Program-made: the position numbers and the translations under genes | The notes under the pieces: model-generated | The model's input: the letters and a program-made list of their open reading frames with translations, nothing else | What the model was told of the DNA's origin: nothing | Database searches by the model: none | In this document: positions 46,308-55,307 of the stretch, in pieces | Position numbering within the stretch: the stretch's first letter is position 1 | Layout: each line of letters opens with the position of its first letter | Origin: Clostridia bacterium | GTDB taxonomy: Bacteria > Bacillota > Clostridia > Oscillospirales > Acutalibacteraceae | DNA: 64,000 nt | Reading direction: 5' to 3' | Assembly: GCA_017613735.1 (NCBI GenBank) | Contig: JAGADF010000010.1 | Span: 1 to 64,000, forward strand

Positions 46308-47141
46308 TTAATTCTCCTCTGAATCTTCCGTTGTTTTGTCGTCTTCTTTTTCGCCTGTGTCCTCGGAGCTTTCCCCTTCGGCAGTGCTTTCAGGAGCGGC
46401 GGTTGTTGAAATAAGAACCGTTGCGTCCTCGGCGACCGTAAGAGCCTCGGCGGTTGTTACCGTTTCGGGCGCGTCGGTGCCCTGAATCGCGCTGATATAC
46501 GCCGTGCCGTCCTTGTCGGCGCGAAGGGTGATGCGGACGTATTTGTCGGGTTCGGGAGCTACCATATCGCCTGAAGCGGTCTGCGCCCATTCGTTACCCG
46601 CGAGAAGACCCACCGTAAGAATTGTCGCCGAGCCTTTTTTGCTTATGTCGACAACTCTCGGAGTGTATACGGGAACAATGCCCGTAAGGGGAATGACATA
46701 GTTGTTTTCAGCCGAATCAAAGGTGAAGGTGTAGCCGTAACCCTCGATTGTTGCGTGAGTCATTTCGGTATCTTTTCCGAAAAGCTCGTGGAATTTCTTT
46801 TCAACGTCCTCGGCGGGAATTACCATTCCCTCGTCCGTGTATTCGTATTTCTGAGGCGTTAATTCGTCAACAAGAATTGACCAGATTGCTATGTCCGCAA
46901 GCTGCTTCTTATCGGCGAGCGTGACGTCGTCAAAATTTGCCGGGTCGTTCATTACAACGGGGCGAAGAAGCTTGTTGTATTCTTCAATCTGCTTGCTGTT
47001 GTCAAAAGCCTTGCTTATTCCCTTAGCGGAGGAAACAATAATGAATACAAGACCTACGACCGCAAGAAGAACGATAATAAGCCCGACGGGGAACGCCCAT
47101 TTATGAGTTCTGTTATGCTTTTTTACTGTTGTTTCACTCAT
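46308..47141 (-). CDS. Single-pass membrane protein with acidic C-terminal tail
   Basis: A 277-residue protein: basic N-terminus, one membrane helix (about 15-38), an extracellular domain (about 50-230) of no family I know, and a disordered Ser/Thr/Glu/Asp tail (about 235-277). AGGGGTG lies before the ATG, 11 nt after proA. It is the first of three envelope-type genes that follow proBA. Confidence 0.65.
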   Translation of the reverse strand: MSETTVKKHNRTHKWAFPVGLIIVLLAVVGLVFIIVSSAKGISKAFDNSKQIEEYNKLLRPVVMNDPANFDDVTLADKKQLADIAIWSILVDELTPQKYEYTDEGMVIPAEDVEKKFHELFGKDTEMTHATIEGYGYTFTFDSAENNYVIPLTGIVPVYTPRVVDISKKGSATILTVGLLAGNEWAQTASGDMVAPEPDKYVRITLRADKDGTAYISAIQGTDAPETVTTAEALTVAEDATVLISTTAAPESTAEGESSEDTGEKEDDKTTEDSEEN

Positions 47142-47152
47142 TTCAACACCCC

Positions 47153-48397
47153 TTATCTGATTTGCCCGTTGCCGCGGACAACATATTTCATACTTGTAAG
47201 CTCGTTAAGTCCCAGCGGACCGCGAGCATGTAATTTCTGAGTCGAAATGCCGATTTCGGCGCCGAGACCGAAAACTCCGCCGTCTGTAAAGCGCGTGCTC
47301 GCGTTATGATAAACCGCGGCGGCGTCAACCCTGTCAAGAAACTTTTTCGCCTGAGCCTCGTCCTTGGTGACGATAGCTTCGCTGTGCTTTGTTCCGTATT
47401 TATAAATCCAGTCGATTGCTTCGTCGGTATCGTTTACAATTTTAACCGACATATCGAAGCTGAGATATTCCTTTCCCCAGTCGTCTTCGGTTGCTCGAAG
47501 AATATCGGGACAGATTTCAACTGCTTTTTCGTCGCCGTGAAGAGTAACGCCCTTTTCGTCAAGCCTTGCTTTTATTGCAGGCAGAGCCTTTTCGGCTATA
47601 TCCTTATGAATCAAAAGACTTTCAGCCGCGTTGCATACTGACGGACGCGAGGTTTTTGCGTTGAAAACAATTTCAACCGCCATTTCGAGGTTTGCGCTTT
47701 TGTCAACGTAAATATGACAGTTGCCCGTGCCGGTTTCGATTACGGGAACGGTCGCGTTTTTAACGCACGCCTGAATAAGTCCCGCGCCGCCTCTGGGAAT
47801 AAGGACGTCAACGTATTCGTTCATTGTCATAAGCTCGGTTGCGCTCTGCCTTGAAGTATCTTCGACAAAGTTAATGCAGTCCGCGGGGAAACCGGCCTTT
47901 TCAAGCGCGGTTCTCATAATATCTGCAATAGCGGCGTTTGAATGAATTGCTTCCTTGCCGCCGCGAAGAATTACGCAGTTTCCCGCCTTAAGGCAAAGCG
48001 AAGCCGCATCCGACGTTACATTCGGTCTTGCCTCAAAAATAACCGCGATAACGCCGATGGGAACGCTCACCTTAGTTATTTCAAGCCCGTTGGGACGGGT
48101 AACTTCGTCAAGAATTCTGCCTACGGGGTCGGGCAATTCGGCAACCTCTCTTACGCCGTCAGCCATACCCTTTATGCGTTCTTTTGTTAAAAGAAGTCTG
48201 TCAAGCATGGTCGGGTTAATACCGCTGTTTTCGGCGTTCTTCATATCAACAGAGTTTTGTTCTATTATCTTTTCACAATTTTCTTCAAGAGCGCAAGCTA
48301 TTGATAAAAGAGCCTTATTCTTTTCTTTGGTAGAGGCGACAGCCAAAAAACGCGAAGCCTCTTTCGCTCTTTTGCCGAGTTCAAAAACGCCTGTCAT
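47153..48397 (-). CDS. proA: Gamma-glutamyl phosphate reductase
   Basis: Second enzyme of proline synthesis (414 aa): NADPH reduction of glutamyl 5-phosphate to the semialdehyde. The aldehyde-dehydrogenase-like catalytic Cys is in TSRPSVCNAAESLLIH, with VPIGVIAVIFEARPNVTSDA, LIPRGGAGLI and FGLGAEIGISTQKLHARGPLGL also intact. ATGA overlap with proB. Confidence 0.97.
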   Translation of the reverse strand: MTGVFELGKRAKEASRFLAVASTKEKNKALLSIACALEENCEKIIEQNSVDMKNAENSGINPTMLDRLLLTKERIKGMADGVREVAELPDPVGRILDEVTRPNGLEITKVSVPIGVIAVIFEARPNVTSDAASLCLKAGNCVILRGGKEAIHSNAAIADIMRTALEKAGFPADCINFVEDTSRQSATELMTMNEYVDVLIPRGGAGLIQACVKNATVPVIETGTGNCHIYVDKSANLEMAVEIVFNAKTSRPSVCNAAESLLIHKDIAEKALPAIKARLDEKGVTLHGDEKAVEICPDILRATEDDWGKEYLSFDMSVKIVNDTDEAIDWIYKYGTKHSEAIVTKDEAQAKKFLDRVDAAAVYHNASTRFTDGGVFGLGAEIGISTQKLHARGPLGLNELTSMKYVVRGNGQIR

Positions 48398-49173
48398 TTT
48401 TTCACCGCCTTAAATACAGTGCCGACCTTTTTGCCGTCAAGCAGGTCGTAAAGAAGAGCGGGATTATTGCCGTTCATTACGACCGTATCAATGCCCGCCT
48501 CGGTGGCAATTTTTGCCGCCTGAACCTTTGTCGCCATACCGCCCGTGCCTAAAAATGAGCCGTGAGGGGAGGCGATAGAGATGATTTTATCGTCAATTAC
48601 GTCAACCGTATCGATTAGCTTTGCGTCCTCAAATTCATTCGGATTTTTATCGAACAATCCGTCGGCGTCGGTAAGAATTACAAGTAAATCCGCATTTATA
48701 AGCTTTGCGACTATCGCCGAAAGGTTATCGTTGTCGCCGTAAACTATTTCGTCGACCGCGATACTGTCGTTTTCGTTTACAACGGGGATTGCGCCGAATT
48801 CAAACAGCTTATTGAACGTGTTTATAAGATTATTTCTTCTCTCTTCGCTGTCGACGTCGCTCTTTGTAATAAGAAGCTGACCTATCGTATGGTTGAATTC
48901 GGAGAAATATTTGTCGTAAATGAACATCAGCTCGCACTGACCTATACTTGAAGCCGCCTGTCTGCCCTCGGTGTCGGTCGGTCTTTCCTTAAGACCTAAT
49001 TTGCCTACGCCGACGCCTATCGCGCCAGATGAAACAAAGCAAAGCTCGACGCCCGAGTTAGCAATATCAGAAAGCACCTCGGCGAGTTCCTTAATTCTTT
49101 TGATATTTGTTTTGCCGTTTGAGTGAGTCAGAGAGGATGTGCCGACCTTTACGACAATTCTTTTTGCTGACAT
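48394..49173 (-). CDS. proB: Glutamate 5-kinase without PUA domain
   Basis: First enzyme of proline synthesis (259 aa). The amino-acid kinase domain is complete: VVKVGTSSLTH, FVSSGAIGVGVGKL, NENDSIAVDEIVYGDNDNLSA and the late GTGGMATKVQAAKIA. The E. coli enzyme has 367 residues with a C-terminal PUA domain; here it is absent, as in some other bacteria. GGAAGTGG precedes the ATG. A TATAAT lies about 40 nt upstream without a good -35. It leads the unit proB-proA and three envelope genes. Confidence 0.96.
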   Translation of the reverse strand: MSAKRIVVKVGTSSLTHSNGKTNIKRIKELAEVLSDIANSGVELCFVSSGAIGVGVGKLGLKERPTDTEGRQAASSIGQCELMFIYDKYFSEFNHTIGQLLITKSDVDSEERRNNLINTFNKLFEFGAIPVVNENDSIAVDEIVYGDNDNLSAIVAKLINADLLVILTDADGLFDKNPNEFEDAKLIDTVDVIDDKIISIASPHGSFLGTGGMATKVQAAKIATEAGIDTVVMNGNNPALLYDLLDGKKVGTVFKAVKK

Positions 49174-49232
49174 AAAACCACTTCCGATAAAAATTACATA
49201 TATTATATAATACCATATTACATTAAAAAACG

Positions 49233-49267
49233 CAATAAAAAGCAGCCGTTATTTAACGGCTGCTTTT
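49233..49267 (-). terminator. Terminator of the amino-acid ABC transporter unit
   Basis: AAAAGCAGCCGTT and AACGGCTGCTTTT form a 13-bp stem with an ATTT loop; T-rich sequence follows on the minus strand. It lies 31 nt past the ATPase stop. Confidence 0.88.
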
Positions 49268-49298
49268 CGGCAACAATATATATTTTTCCGGAGGAATA

Positions 49299-50093
49299 TC
49301 AGAGGACCTTTGAAAGGAAGTCCTTTAACCTGTCTGATTTGGGATTTGCGAAAAATTCGTCGGGTGTGTTTTCCTCAACGATTTTTCCCTCGTCCATAAA
49401 GATAACGCGTGAACCGACCTCGCGCGCGAAGCCCATTTCGTGAGTTACGACAACCATTGTCATACCGTCTTTTGCAAGTTCTTTCATTAATTCAAGTACT
49501 TCACCGACCATTTCCGGGTCAAGTGCCGAAGTCGGTTCGTCAAAGAGCATTACTTCGGGATTCATTGCGAGTGAACGCACAATGGCAACACGTTGCTTTT
49601 GACCGCCTGAAAGAGAAGCGGGATAGGCATCTGCTTTATCTTGTAAATCTATTCGCTCCAATAGCTCCATCGCACGTTTCTTTTCTTTTTCAATGATTTG
49701 TTTTTTTGTAAGAATGTCTTCGTTTATATCCTTGCCGAGTAATTTTTGTTTTTTCAGCTTTTTCATTTTTTGACACTGAATGTGAACGGGGGCAAGCATA
49801 ATGTTTTCAAGTACGGTTTTGTTGTTGAAAAGATTAAAATGCTGGAAAACCATTCCCATCTTTTGTCGGTGAACATTAATGTCAACATTCATATCGGCAA
49901 TGTCCACACCGTCAAAAATTATTTTCCCGTCAGTTGGATCTTCCATGCAGTTTAGACATCTTAAAAAAGTTGATTTACCGCTACCTGAGGGGCCTATAAT
50001 AACTACTTTTTCGCCCTCGTTGATGGTGGTTGAAATATCCTTGAGAACCTCAACGGAATTGAATGATTTTTTAAGATTCACTACTTCTATCAC
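49299..50093 (-). CDS. Polar amino-acid ABC transporter ATP-binding protein (GlnQ type)
   Basis: ATPase of a PAAT importer (264 aa). Walker A is GPSGSGKST (34-42), the Q-loop MVFQHFNLF, the signature [10 protein letters not shown] (161-170) and Walker [14 protein letters not shown] (181-193). GlnQ homologues are about 240 residues; the extra length is a Lys-rich insert at about 104-132, between [11 protein letters not shown] and [10 protein letters not shown]-type sequence. The start is GTG with AGGAGG 10 nt upstream, inside the permease gene; the overlap is 23 nt. Confidence 0.94.
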   Translation of the reverse strand: MIEVVNLKKSFNSVEVLKDISTTINEGEKVVIIGPSGSGKSTFLRCLNCMEDPTDGKIIFDGVDIADMNVDINVHRQKMGMVFQHFNLFNNKTVLENIMLAPVHIQCQKMKKLKKQKLLGKDINEDILTKKQIIEKEKKRAMELLERIDLQDKADAYPASLSGGQKQRVAIVRSLAMNPEVMLFDEPTSALDPEMVGEVLELMKELAKDGMTMVVVTHEMGFAREVGSRVIFMDEGKIVEENTPDEFFANPKSDRLKDFLSKVL

Positions 50094-50790
50094 TCTTTTT
50101 CAACCTCCTTTCAGTCAACTTAATGAGGGCTGTAATCATAAGCACCATAACAATGTAAATGAGCGCCATAATAAGATACGGAACCATAAATTCGTAGTTA
50201 TTTGTACCTATGTACTTGAAAGCAACATAAAGATCCTTTGCTCCGACAAAGCTCACAATAGAGGTATCTTTAATGAGCGCAATAAACTCGTTTCCGAGAG
50301 AGGGGAGAATATTCTTTATTGCTTGAGGGATAACAATTTTAAGCATTGTTGTTGAATAGGAAAGTCCGACCGAACGGCCGCCTTCCATCTGTCCGGGGTC
50401 AACCGAATTGATTCCGCCACGCATTATTTCCGAAACATACGCTCCGCTGTTCATACCGAAAATAATGATACATGAGGTTAATGCGTTAATTGTCTGAAGG
50501 CCGAGAAGCGGTCTTAAAACAAAATAACCTACAAGAAGTTGAACAACAATCGGGGTGCCCCTGAAGAATGCAACGTAAGTATGACTTATTTTATTAAGTA
50601 TTTTCGGCAAGGTTTTATATTGAGGCATAACTTCTGCAATGGCAAGAAGAGTTCCGAGAACTATACCTATCGCAAGGCCTATAACGGCTATAAGAACCGT
50701 GTTCTGAAGCCCTGATAAAACCTCTTTATATCCGCCGTTATCAAAGAAAGCCCTTGAAAAGGCTTCCCATTTAACCTGAAAATTACCCAT
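50071..50790 (-). CDS. Polar amino-acid ABC transporter permease
   Basis: HisM/GlnP-family permease (239 aa, about five helices). The conserved cytoplasmic EAA loop is at [26 protein letters not shown], read in two parts, and the N-terminal [20 protein letters not shown] and [12 protein letters not shown] are family features. GAGGAA precedes the ATG. It lies 64 nt after the binding-protein gene, with a strong hairpin between. Confidence 0.94.
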   Translation of the reverse strand: MGNFQVKWEAFSRAFFDNGGYKEVLSGLQNTVLIAVIGLAIGIVLGTLLAIAEVMPQYKTLPKILNKISHTYVAFFRGTPIVVQLLVGYFVLRPLLGLQTINALTSCIIIFGMNSGAYVSEIMRGGINSVDPGQMEGGRSVGLSYSTTMLKIVIPQAIKNILPSLGNEFIALIKDTSIVSFVGAKDLYVAFKYIGTNNYEFMVPYLIMALIYIVMVLMITALIKLTERRLKKSDRSSES

Positions 50791-50805
50791 TCGGTTCCTC
50801 TTTCA

Positions 50806-50843
50806 AACCAATAAACCCCTCAAACCCGAGGGGTTTATTGGTT
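50806..50843 (-). promoter_or_regulatory. Intercistronic hairpin between binding-protein and permease genes
   Basis: A perfect 16-bp stem (arms AACCAATAAACCCCTC and complement) with a 6-nt loop. No U tract follows on the minus strand. This is typical of 3'-end stabilising hairpins that let the binding protein be made in excess of permease and ATPase. Partial termination is possible. Confidence 0.65.
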
Positions 50844-50854
50844 AATTATTTAGT

Positions 50855-51754
50855 TTAGTTCATTGCATTGACTGCTTTTGCAATACAATTTGCAGGTGCT
50901 TCGTCAATGATTACATAACTTACATCTCCGTTAAGCATTGCGGAAACTGCAAGAGAACCTGTGTTGAAGCCAACGTCAGTTGCACTGAGACCTGCGAAAC
51001 CGAAACCTTCGTCTCCCTTGACATATGCCTGACCTGTTGTGCCTGTCTGAACACCGATTTTAACTGAAGAATCAAATGTTGCAAGGATGGCGTCAACATC
51101 TTCCTTTGTTTTGCACTCGTCAAATTTAGTGTCGTTACCGAGAACGATAAGTTTCTGAGCAGCGTCATAATATGTATCAGTGAAATTAACAAGCTTTGCG
51201 CGGTCCGGTTTTACCGTAATGCCGGCCATACCAATGTCTGCGCCGCCGCTGTTAAGTGTTGAGAAAATTGCATCAAAGTCGATTGATTTGATAACAAGCT
51301 CTTTGTTAAGATAATCGGCAAGAAGCTGTGCCATTTCCATATCAATACCTGTGTAATACTCGCCCTGAGTGTATTCAAAGGGTTCGAATCCGGGCTCAGT
51401 AATGACAATAAGCTGGTCTTTCGAGGAGTCTTCCTCTGCAGATGAAATCATTGCCGGCTCGCCATCGCCGAAATAATGGTTGATTATTTCGTCAAACTTA
51501 CCGTTTGATTTAATCTCGGCAAGGAATTTGTTTGCTGATTCAAGCAACTCGCTGTCGTTGGGGTTAACTGCAAAAGCATATTCTTCACTTGAAAGAGCGA
51601 TGTCAATAACTTTTACTGCTACCGATGCATTGTTTTCCGATGGTTCCGTCGAGGGTTCTGTTTCGCCGCCTTTTTTTGTGCACGCTGCAAGAACGCCTAC
51701 CGATACAACGAGAACTACTGCCAAAATAATAGCTATAACCTTTTTGTTTTTCAT
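50855..51754 (-). CDS. Circularly permuted amino-acid ABC substrate-binding lipoprotein
   Basis: A 299-residue lipoprotein with lipobox LAAC (Cys25). After a short linker, residues 47-98 read YAFAVNPNDSELLESANKFL and AEIKSNGKFDEIINHYFG, which is the C-terminal end of an SBP_bac_3 protein. The normal N-terminus comes next: LIVITEPGFEPFEYTQGEY (115-133), FDAIFSTLNSGGADIGMAGIT, then VGVQTGTTG-like sequence. The chain stops at YVIIDEAPANCIAKAVNAMN (280-299), just where family members continue into the C-terminal block now at the front. Joining end to start restores the usual order. Nothing is missing, so it should fold. GGAGGAAAC precedes the ATG. Confidence 0.85.
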   Translation of the reverse strand: MKNKKVIAIILAVVLVVSVGVLAACTKKGGETEPSTEPSENNASVAVKVIDIALSSEEYAFAVNPNDSELLESANKFLAEIKSNGKFDEIINHYFGDGEPAMISSAEEDSSKDQLIVITEPGFEPFEYTQGEYYTGIDMEMAQLLADYLNKELVIKSIDFDAIFSTLNSGGADIGMAGITVKPDRAKLVNFTDTYYDAAQKLIVLGNDTKFDECKTKEDVDAILATFDSSVKIGVQTGTTGQAYVKGDEGFGFAGLSATDVGFNTGSLAVSAMLNGDVSYVIIDEAPANCIAKAVNAMN

Positions 51755-51794
51755 TTCTGTTTCCTCCTGAAATTTGTTTTTGGTTTTAACTTGC

Positions 51795-51827
51795 GTATAA
51801 TATACACTCGATTATGCATAATGTCAA
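51795..51827 (-). promoter_or_regulatory. Promoter of the ABC transporter with two overlapping dyads
   Basis: On the minus strand TTGACA (51827-51822), 17-bp spacer, TATATT (51804-51799). Two palindromes overlap it: ATTATGCATAAT (51811-51822) in the spacer and GTATAATATAC (51795-51805) on the -10. Their centres are about 16 bp apart. This placement suits a repressor such as an amino-acid-responsive one; the protein is unknown. Confidence 0.8.
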
Positions 51828-51877
51828 CCCTTTTTTGCAAAAAAACTGCATATTTTTGTATATTTATACATTTTACA

Positions 51878-51912
51878 TAAAAAATATACAGGACATATAC
51901 AATGCCCTGTAT
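51878..51912 (-). terminator. Terminator of the membrane-anchored protein at 51932
   Basis: On the minus strand ATACAGGGCAT and ATGTCCTGTAT form an 11-bp stem (one G-T pair), followed by ATTTTTTA. It begins 20 nt past the stop codon. Confidence 0.78.
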
Positions 51913-51931
51913 AAATTATTACCAAAAAATG

Positions 51932-52846
51932 TTATTTTGCGATATCCACATACCACTGAGAGCCGATTTTTATGAGCGTAAGCTCTGCCGGGGAAGCGGA
52001 AAACTCTTTGTTTTGCTTGTCTATAGCGGCTTTATCGCCTTCGCCCGAAATGGTATTTGTAACCTTGACAACGGCATAAGCGGTTATATCGTCCGTATTA
52101 ATACCGAAGGACTCGTATGCTTTCTTCTGAGAATCCGAAAGAGAGTCAATGTAAGATTTGACCTTTGCCGAATCCTTTTCGATATTTATTTCGGTTGCCT
52201 CGGTATCAATATAGTATCCTGCAATATAAGGATCGTCCTCGTCATTTTCCGTATTCTTTGTGCCGAGGTATTTTCTTGCATACTGGTCGCCGTTACCGTA
52301 GAGGCTTTCGTTCTGGAACTTTATTATATTAAGGTATGTCGAAAGGTTGCCCTCGATGCAGGTGAACATATCCTCGTCCGAAATAAAATCGTGTCCGTAA
52401 ATTTCCTTATGGGCTTTCTGATACTCGGCAAAGTACGTTGAGAAAAATTCGTCATAGTTCTCGAAGCCTACCGTATCGTTGAGCAAAACAAATTCGGGAT
52501 ACATTTTTTCGAGTATCTCCGTCAGCTTTTCGCCCTCCTCTTCCGCAGTAAGCGCGGGAGCGGAGCCGTCGTTCTCTTTGACATACTGATTAATATAATG
52601 CTCGCGAAGATAGTCGCCCATTTTCTTGCTGACGCTCATAGTTGAATACTTCAGCGCGTCATAGCCGTCGCCCTCAACAGTATTCATAACATACTGTCTT
52701 GCAACCTTTTCGGGCGAGAACATTATGAAATGAGATATATAATAATATGTAATAAGTCCTGCCGCAACAACTATAAAGGCAATAACTGAAACTACGGCAT
52801 AGGTTATGTTGAACTTTTTGCTTTCCTGCTTAATCTCTTTAGCCAT
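51932..52846 (-). CDS. Single-pass membrane protein of unknown function
   Basis: A 304-residue protein with one helix (about 15-38) and an acidic, helix-rich outer domain. No family is recognised. The AAGGAGG ribosome site is excellent, and the gene begins 12 nt after the GPH-type transporter, so the two are cotranscribed. It may assist that transporter, but this is only suggested by position. Confidence 0.65.
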   Translation of the reverse strand: MAKEIKQESKKFNITYAVVSVIAFIVVAAGLITYYYISHFIMFSPEKVARQYVMNTVEGDGYDALKYSTMSVSKKMGDYLREHYINQYVKENDGSAPALTAEEEGEKLTEILEKMYPEFVLLNDTVGFENYDEFFSTYFAEYQKAHKEIYGHDFISDEDMFTCIEGNLSTYLNIIKFQNESLYGNGDQYARKYLGTKNTENDEDDPYIAGYYIDTEATEINIEKDSAKVKSYIDSLSDSQKKAYESFGINTDDITAYAVVKVTNTISGEGDKAAIDKQNKEFSASPAELTLIKIGSQWYVDIAK

Positions 52847-52858
52847 GTTATTACCTCC

Positions 52859-54298
52859 TTATTCCTCGATTACGCCGCGGCGTTCGATAAGCTCTGCGGA
52901 AATCTGTTCTCTCTTTTTACTGTTCAGGTCATAGAACAGAATCGGAATCATCTGACCGATAACAAATACCGCGGGAATGATTGTATAAATCATAAGGAAC
53001 TTATTAAGCGTTTCGGGTGTCTGTGTTGCATAAGCAATATTCATATTTGTTGACTGCTTATAGCCTGCCCATACAACAAGAGCCGGACCGAAGGACTTTG
53101 TGAGAGCGGAAGCGACCTTTGCGAAAAAGCCGAAGCCCGCGTAGCAAAGACCTTCCTGACGCTGACCTGTTTTCCATTCGATTTCGTCGACGCAGTCGGC
53201 AATCATTACGTTGGGCGTAAGGTTGGTATTACCGTGCTGAAGTCCGACAAAGAAGTTTATGATAAGGAAGGGGATTGTAAGCGAACTGTTGAAGCCGACA
53301 ATCTTTGAAACGATAAAAAGAATTGCAAGACTTGTCGCGCCGTATACGCAGCCGATAATGTAAACCGTTTTTGTGCTGAATTTTTTAAGCAGCTTTTTAA
53401 CTACGAGCATACCGACCGCCGTGCCTATGCCCATAGGCAGAAGAAGAGCAATCTTCAAATCCTTTGAGCCGAGCATATAAACGGCGATATAAAGTGAAAC
53501 CGTGCCGTAGACACCTCTGCCGAAACCGGTGAATTTTGTAAGGGAAACCATAAGAAGATTCTTGTTTGTGAAAACAAACTTAAGGCTTTCCTTAAGGCTT
53601 ACCTTTTCTTCGGTATAGGGAACGCGCTCTTTGTTATTTACGAAGAAAATCATTGTGAAAAGCACGCAGCCCAGAGCGCAGATGCCCGTTGAAATAAGCA
53701 GGTCCATGCCCTGACCTTCGGCAACCTTGTACTGCTGTTTGCCGATAGCCGCTTTCATAATCGCGCCTACAACGATAAGCACGACCATGCCGCCCGACTG
53801 ACCGACAGCCTTAAAAATACTCGCTATTGAAATTGCGTCGCCGCGTTCCTTCGGGTTGGGCGTACAGCACGCGCCGAAACAGCCCGCAGGGCTTTCAACC
53901 GCAGTTGCAATCATAGTCCAGAGCGAATAGATGATAAACATCCATACTATTGCGAAAGTAGCGTTGTTCGTTTTCGGAGCGAGGAAAACGAGAATTGCGA
54001 TAACGCCCATCGGGATTACGCCGAAACCAATCCACGGGCGGATTTTACCCCATTTCGTCCTTGTACGGTCGACAAGATAGCCGACAACCAGCTCACAGAC
54101 CGCGCCGACAACTCCGGCTACGCCGAAAACGAGCGCAAGCACCTTTGAAATGACCGCGGGGTCAATGCTCGTACCCTTAAAGGCAAAGTCGTTGAAATAT
54201 GTATAGGTGTAATCGGGCATCCAGCCTGTTAAAAGGCAAACGCCGAAAAGACCTATTCCGAAAGTCCACATTTCGGACTTTCTCATATACTTTTTCAT
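52859..54298 (-). CDS. GPH/MelB-type MFS sugar symporter
   Basis: A 479-residue transporter with about 12 membrane helices. The GPH signature is VDRTRTKWGKIRPWI after helix 2, with the helix-4 region WTMIATAVESPAGCFGACC and PKERGDAIS. The family imports sugars or glucuronides with Na+ or H+. The substrate cannot be read from sequence. AAGGAGAG precedes the ATG. It lies 33 nt after the lipid kinase in the same direction. Confidence 0.88.
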   Translation of the reverse strand: MKKYMRKSEMWTFGIGLFGVCLLTGWMPDYTYTYFNDFAFKGTSIDPAVISKVLALVFGVAGVVGAVCELVVGYLVDRTRTKWGKIRPWIGFGVIPMGVIAILVFLAPKTNNATFAIVWMFIIYSLWTMIATAVESPAGCFGACCTPNPKERGDAISIASIFKAVGQSGGMVVLIVVGAIMKAAIGKQQYKVAEGQGMDLLISTGICALGCVLFTMIFFVNNKERVPYTEEKVSLKESLKFVFTNKNLLMVSLTKFTGFGRGVYGTVSLYIAVYMLGSKDLKIALLLPMGIGTAVGMLVVKKLLKKFSTKTVYIIGCVYGATSLAILFIVSKIVGFNSSLTIPFLIINFFVGLQHGNTNLTPNVMIADCVDEIEWKTGQRQEGLCYAGFGFFAKVASALTKSFGPALVVWAGYKQSTNMNIAYATQTPETLNKFLMIYTIIPAVFVIGQMIPILFYDLNSKKREQISAELIERRGVIEE

Positions 54299-54331
54299 AA
54301 AGTATTCTCTCCTTATATAAAAACTCTTTTA

Positions 54332-55282
54332 TTATCTTTCGCCGGAGATTTTTCCGCTTGCCCTGTCCTCAAAATATGTTGAGTTTTTGGGAACTACAAA
54401 GGAAATGCCATGCTCAATTATTTCAAACGTAGCTTCGGTTACGTATTCGCATTCGCCGTCGACGTTGACCGCGGCGGGCTTTTTACTTTCAATATGAAGC
54501 TTTTTGCCCCTCATAAAAGTTGTGATGTCCCAGTCAAGATGCTCGCCCTTTTTGTATTTTCCCATAAGGGAGGCAAGCTTAAGACGGGAGACCTTGCTTC
54601 TGACCAGAATCATATCGAGAAGCCCGTCGTCGGGAATGGCGAGCGGAGCGCCCTTGTAACCGCCGCCGTACCAGCGCGAATTTCCGCAAAGGGAAAAGAG
54701 CATTGAATCCTCGATTACGAGCTTGTCGTCAACGTAGACCTTGAAATCGCTCTTGAGCTTTTTGAAAAGGCAGTAGACAAGCGCGAAGGTATAAGCCATT
54801 TCACCCGAAACAAGAGGCAGTTTTTTGAAGTAGACCTGCTTTGCGCAGACCTCGGCGTCAATACCCATTGAGCACTGATTAATCGCTATCTTATCGCCGC
54901 ACCTGATAAGGTCAAGCTTAATCGGCGTGCCGTTGACGTGGTCGTCGATATTTGTCATTTCGCTCGCTTTGCCGAAAAGACGGATGAAGTCGTTTCCGCT
55001 TCCGAGCGGAATAACCGCAACCTCGGTCGTGTCGGGATAAAGATACGCGCCGTTTACAACCTCGAAAAGAGTTCCGTCACCGCCGCAGGCGTAAAAGCGT
55101 ATATGCTCGCCGCTGCTTGCTCTTTCCTTTACGAAGGTTATTCCCTCATACGGAGCCGTCGTAATATGTACTTCAATTTCGAGCTCGGGATGCGCTTTTG
55201 CATATTCATCAATTTTCGGTTTGATGAATTCAAGCACCTTGCCCTTGCCCGATTTCGGGTTGACTATGAATACGTGCTTCAT
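54332..55282 (-). CDS. Diacylglycerol/sphingosine kinase-family lipid kinase
   Basis: DagK/YegS/BmrU-type kinase (316 aa). VNPKSGKGK at the N-terminus, the nucleotide-binding GGDGTLFEVVNG at about 69-80 and PLGSGNDFIRLFG at about 94-106 are diagnostic. The C-terminal half is the usual beta-sandwich. It probably phosphorylates diacylglycerol for return to phospholipid synthesis. GGAGG is 8 nt before the ATG, 25 nt after the rRNA methyltransferase. Confidence 0.92.
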   Translation of the reverse strand: MKHVFIVNPKSGKGKVLEFIKPKIDEYAKAHPELEIEVHITTAPYEGITFVKERASSGEHIRFYACGGDGTLFEVVNGAYLYPDTTEVAVIPLGSGNDFIRLFGKASEMTNIDDHVNGTPIKLDLIRCGDKIAINQCSMGIDAEVCAKQVYFKKLPLVSGEMAYTFALVYCLFKKLKSDFKVYVDDKLVIEDSMLFSLCGNSRWYGGGYKGAPLAIPDDGLLDMILVRSKVSRLKLASLMGKYKKGEHLDWDITTFMRGKKLHIESKKPAAVNVDGECEYVTEATFEIIEHGISFVVPKNSTYFEDRASGKISGER

Positions 55283-55307
55283 TTTTCATTCCTCCGGTTA
55301 ATAAAGG

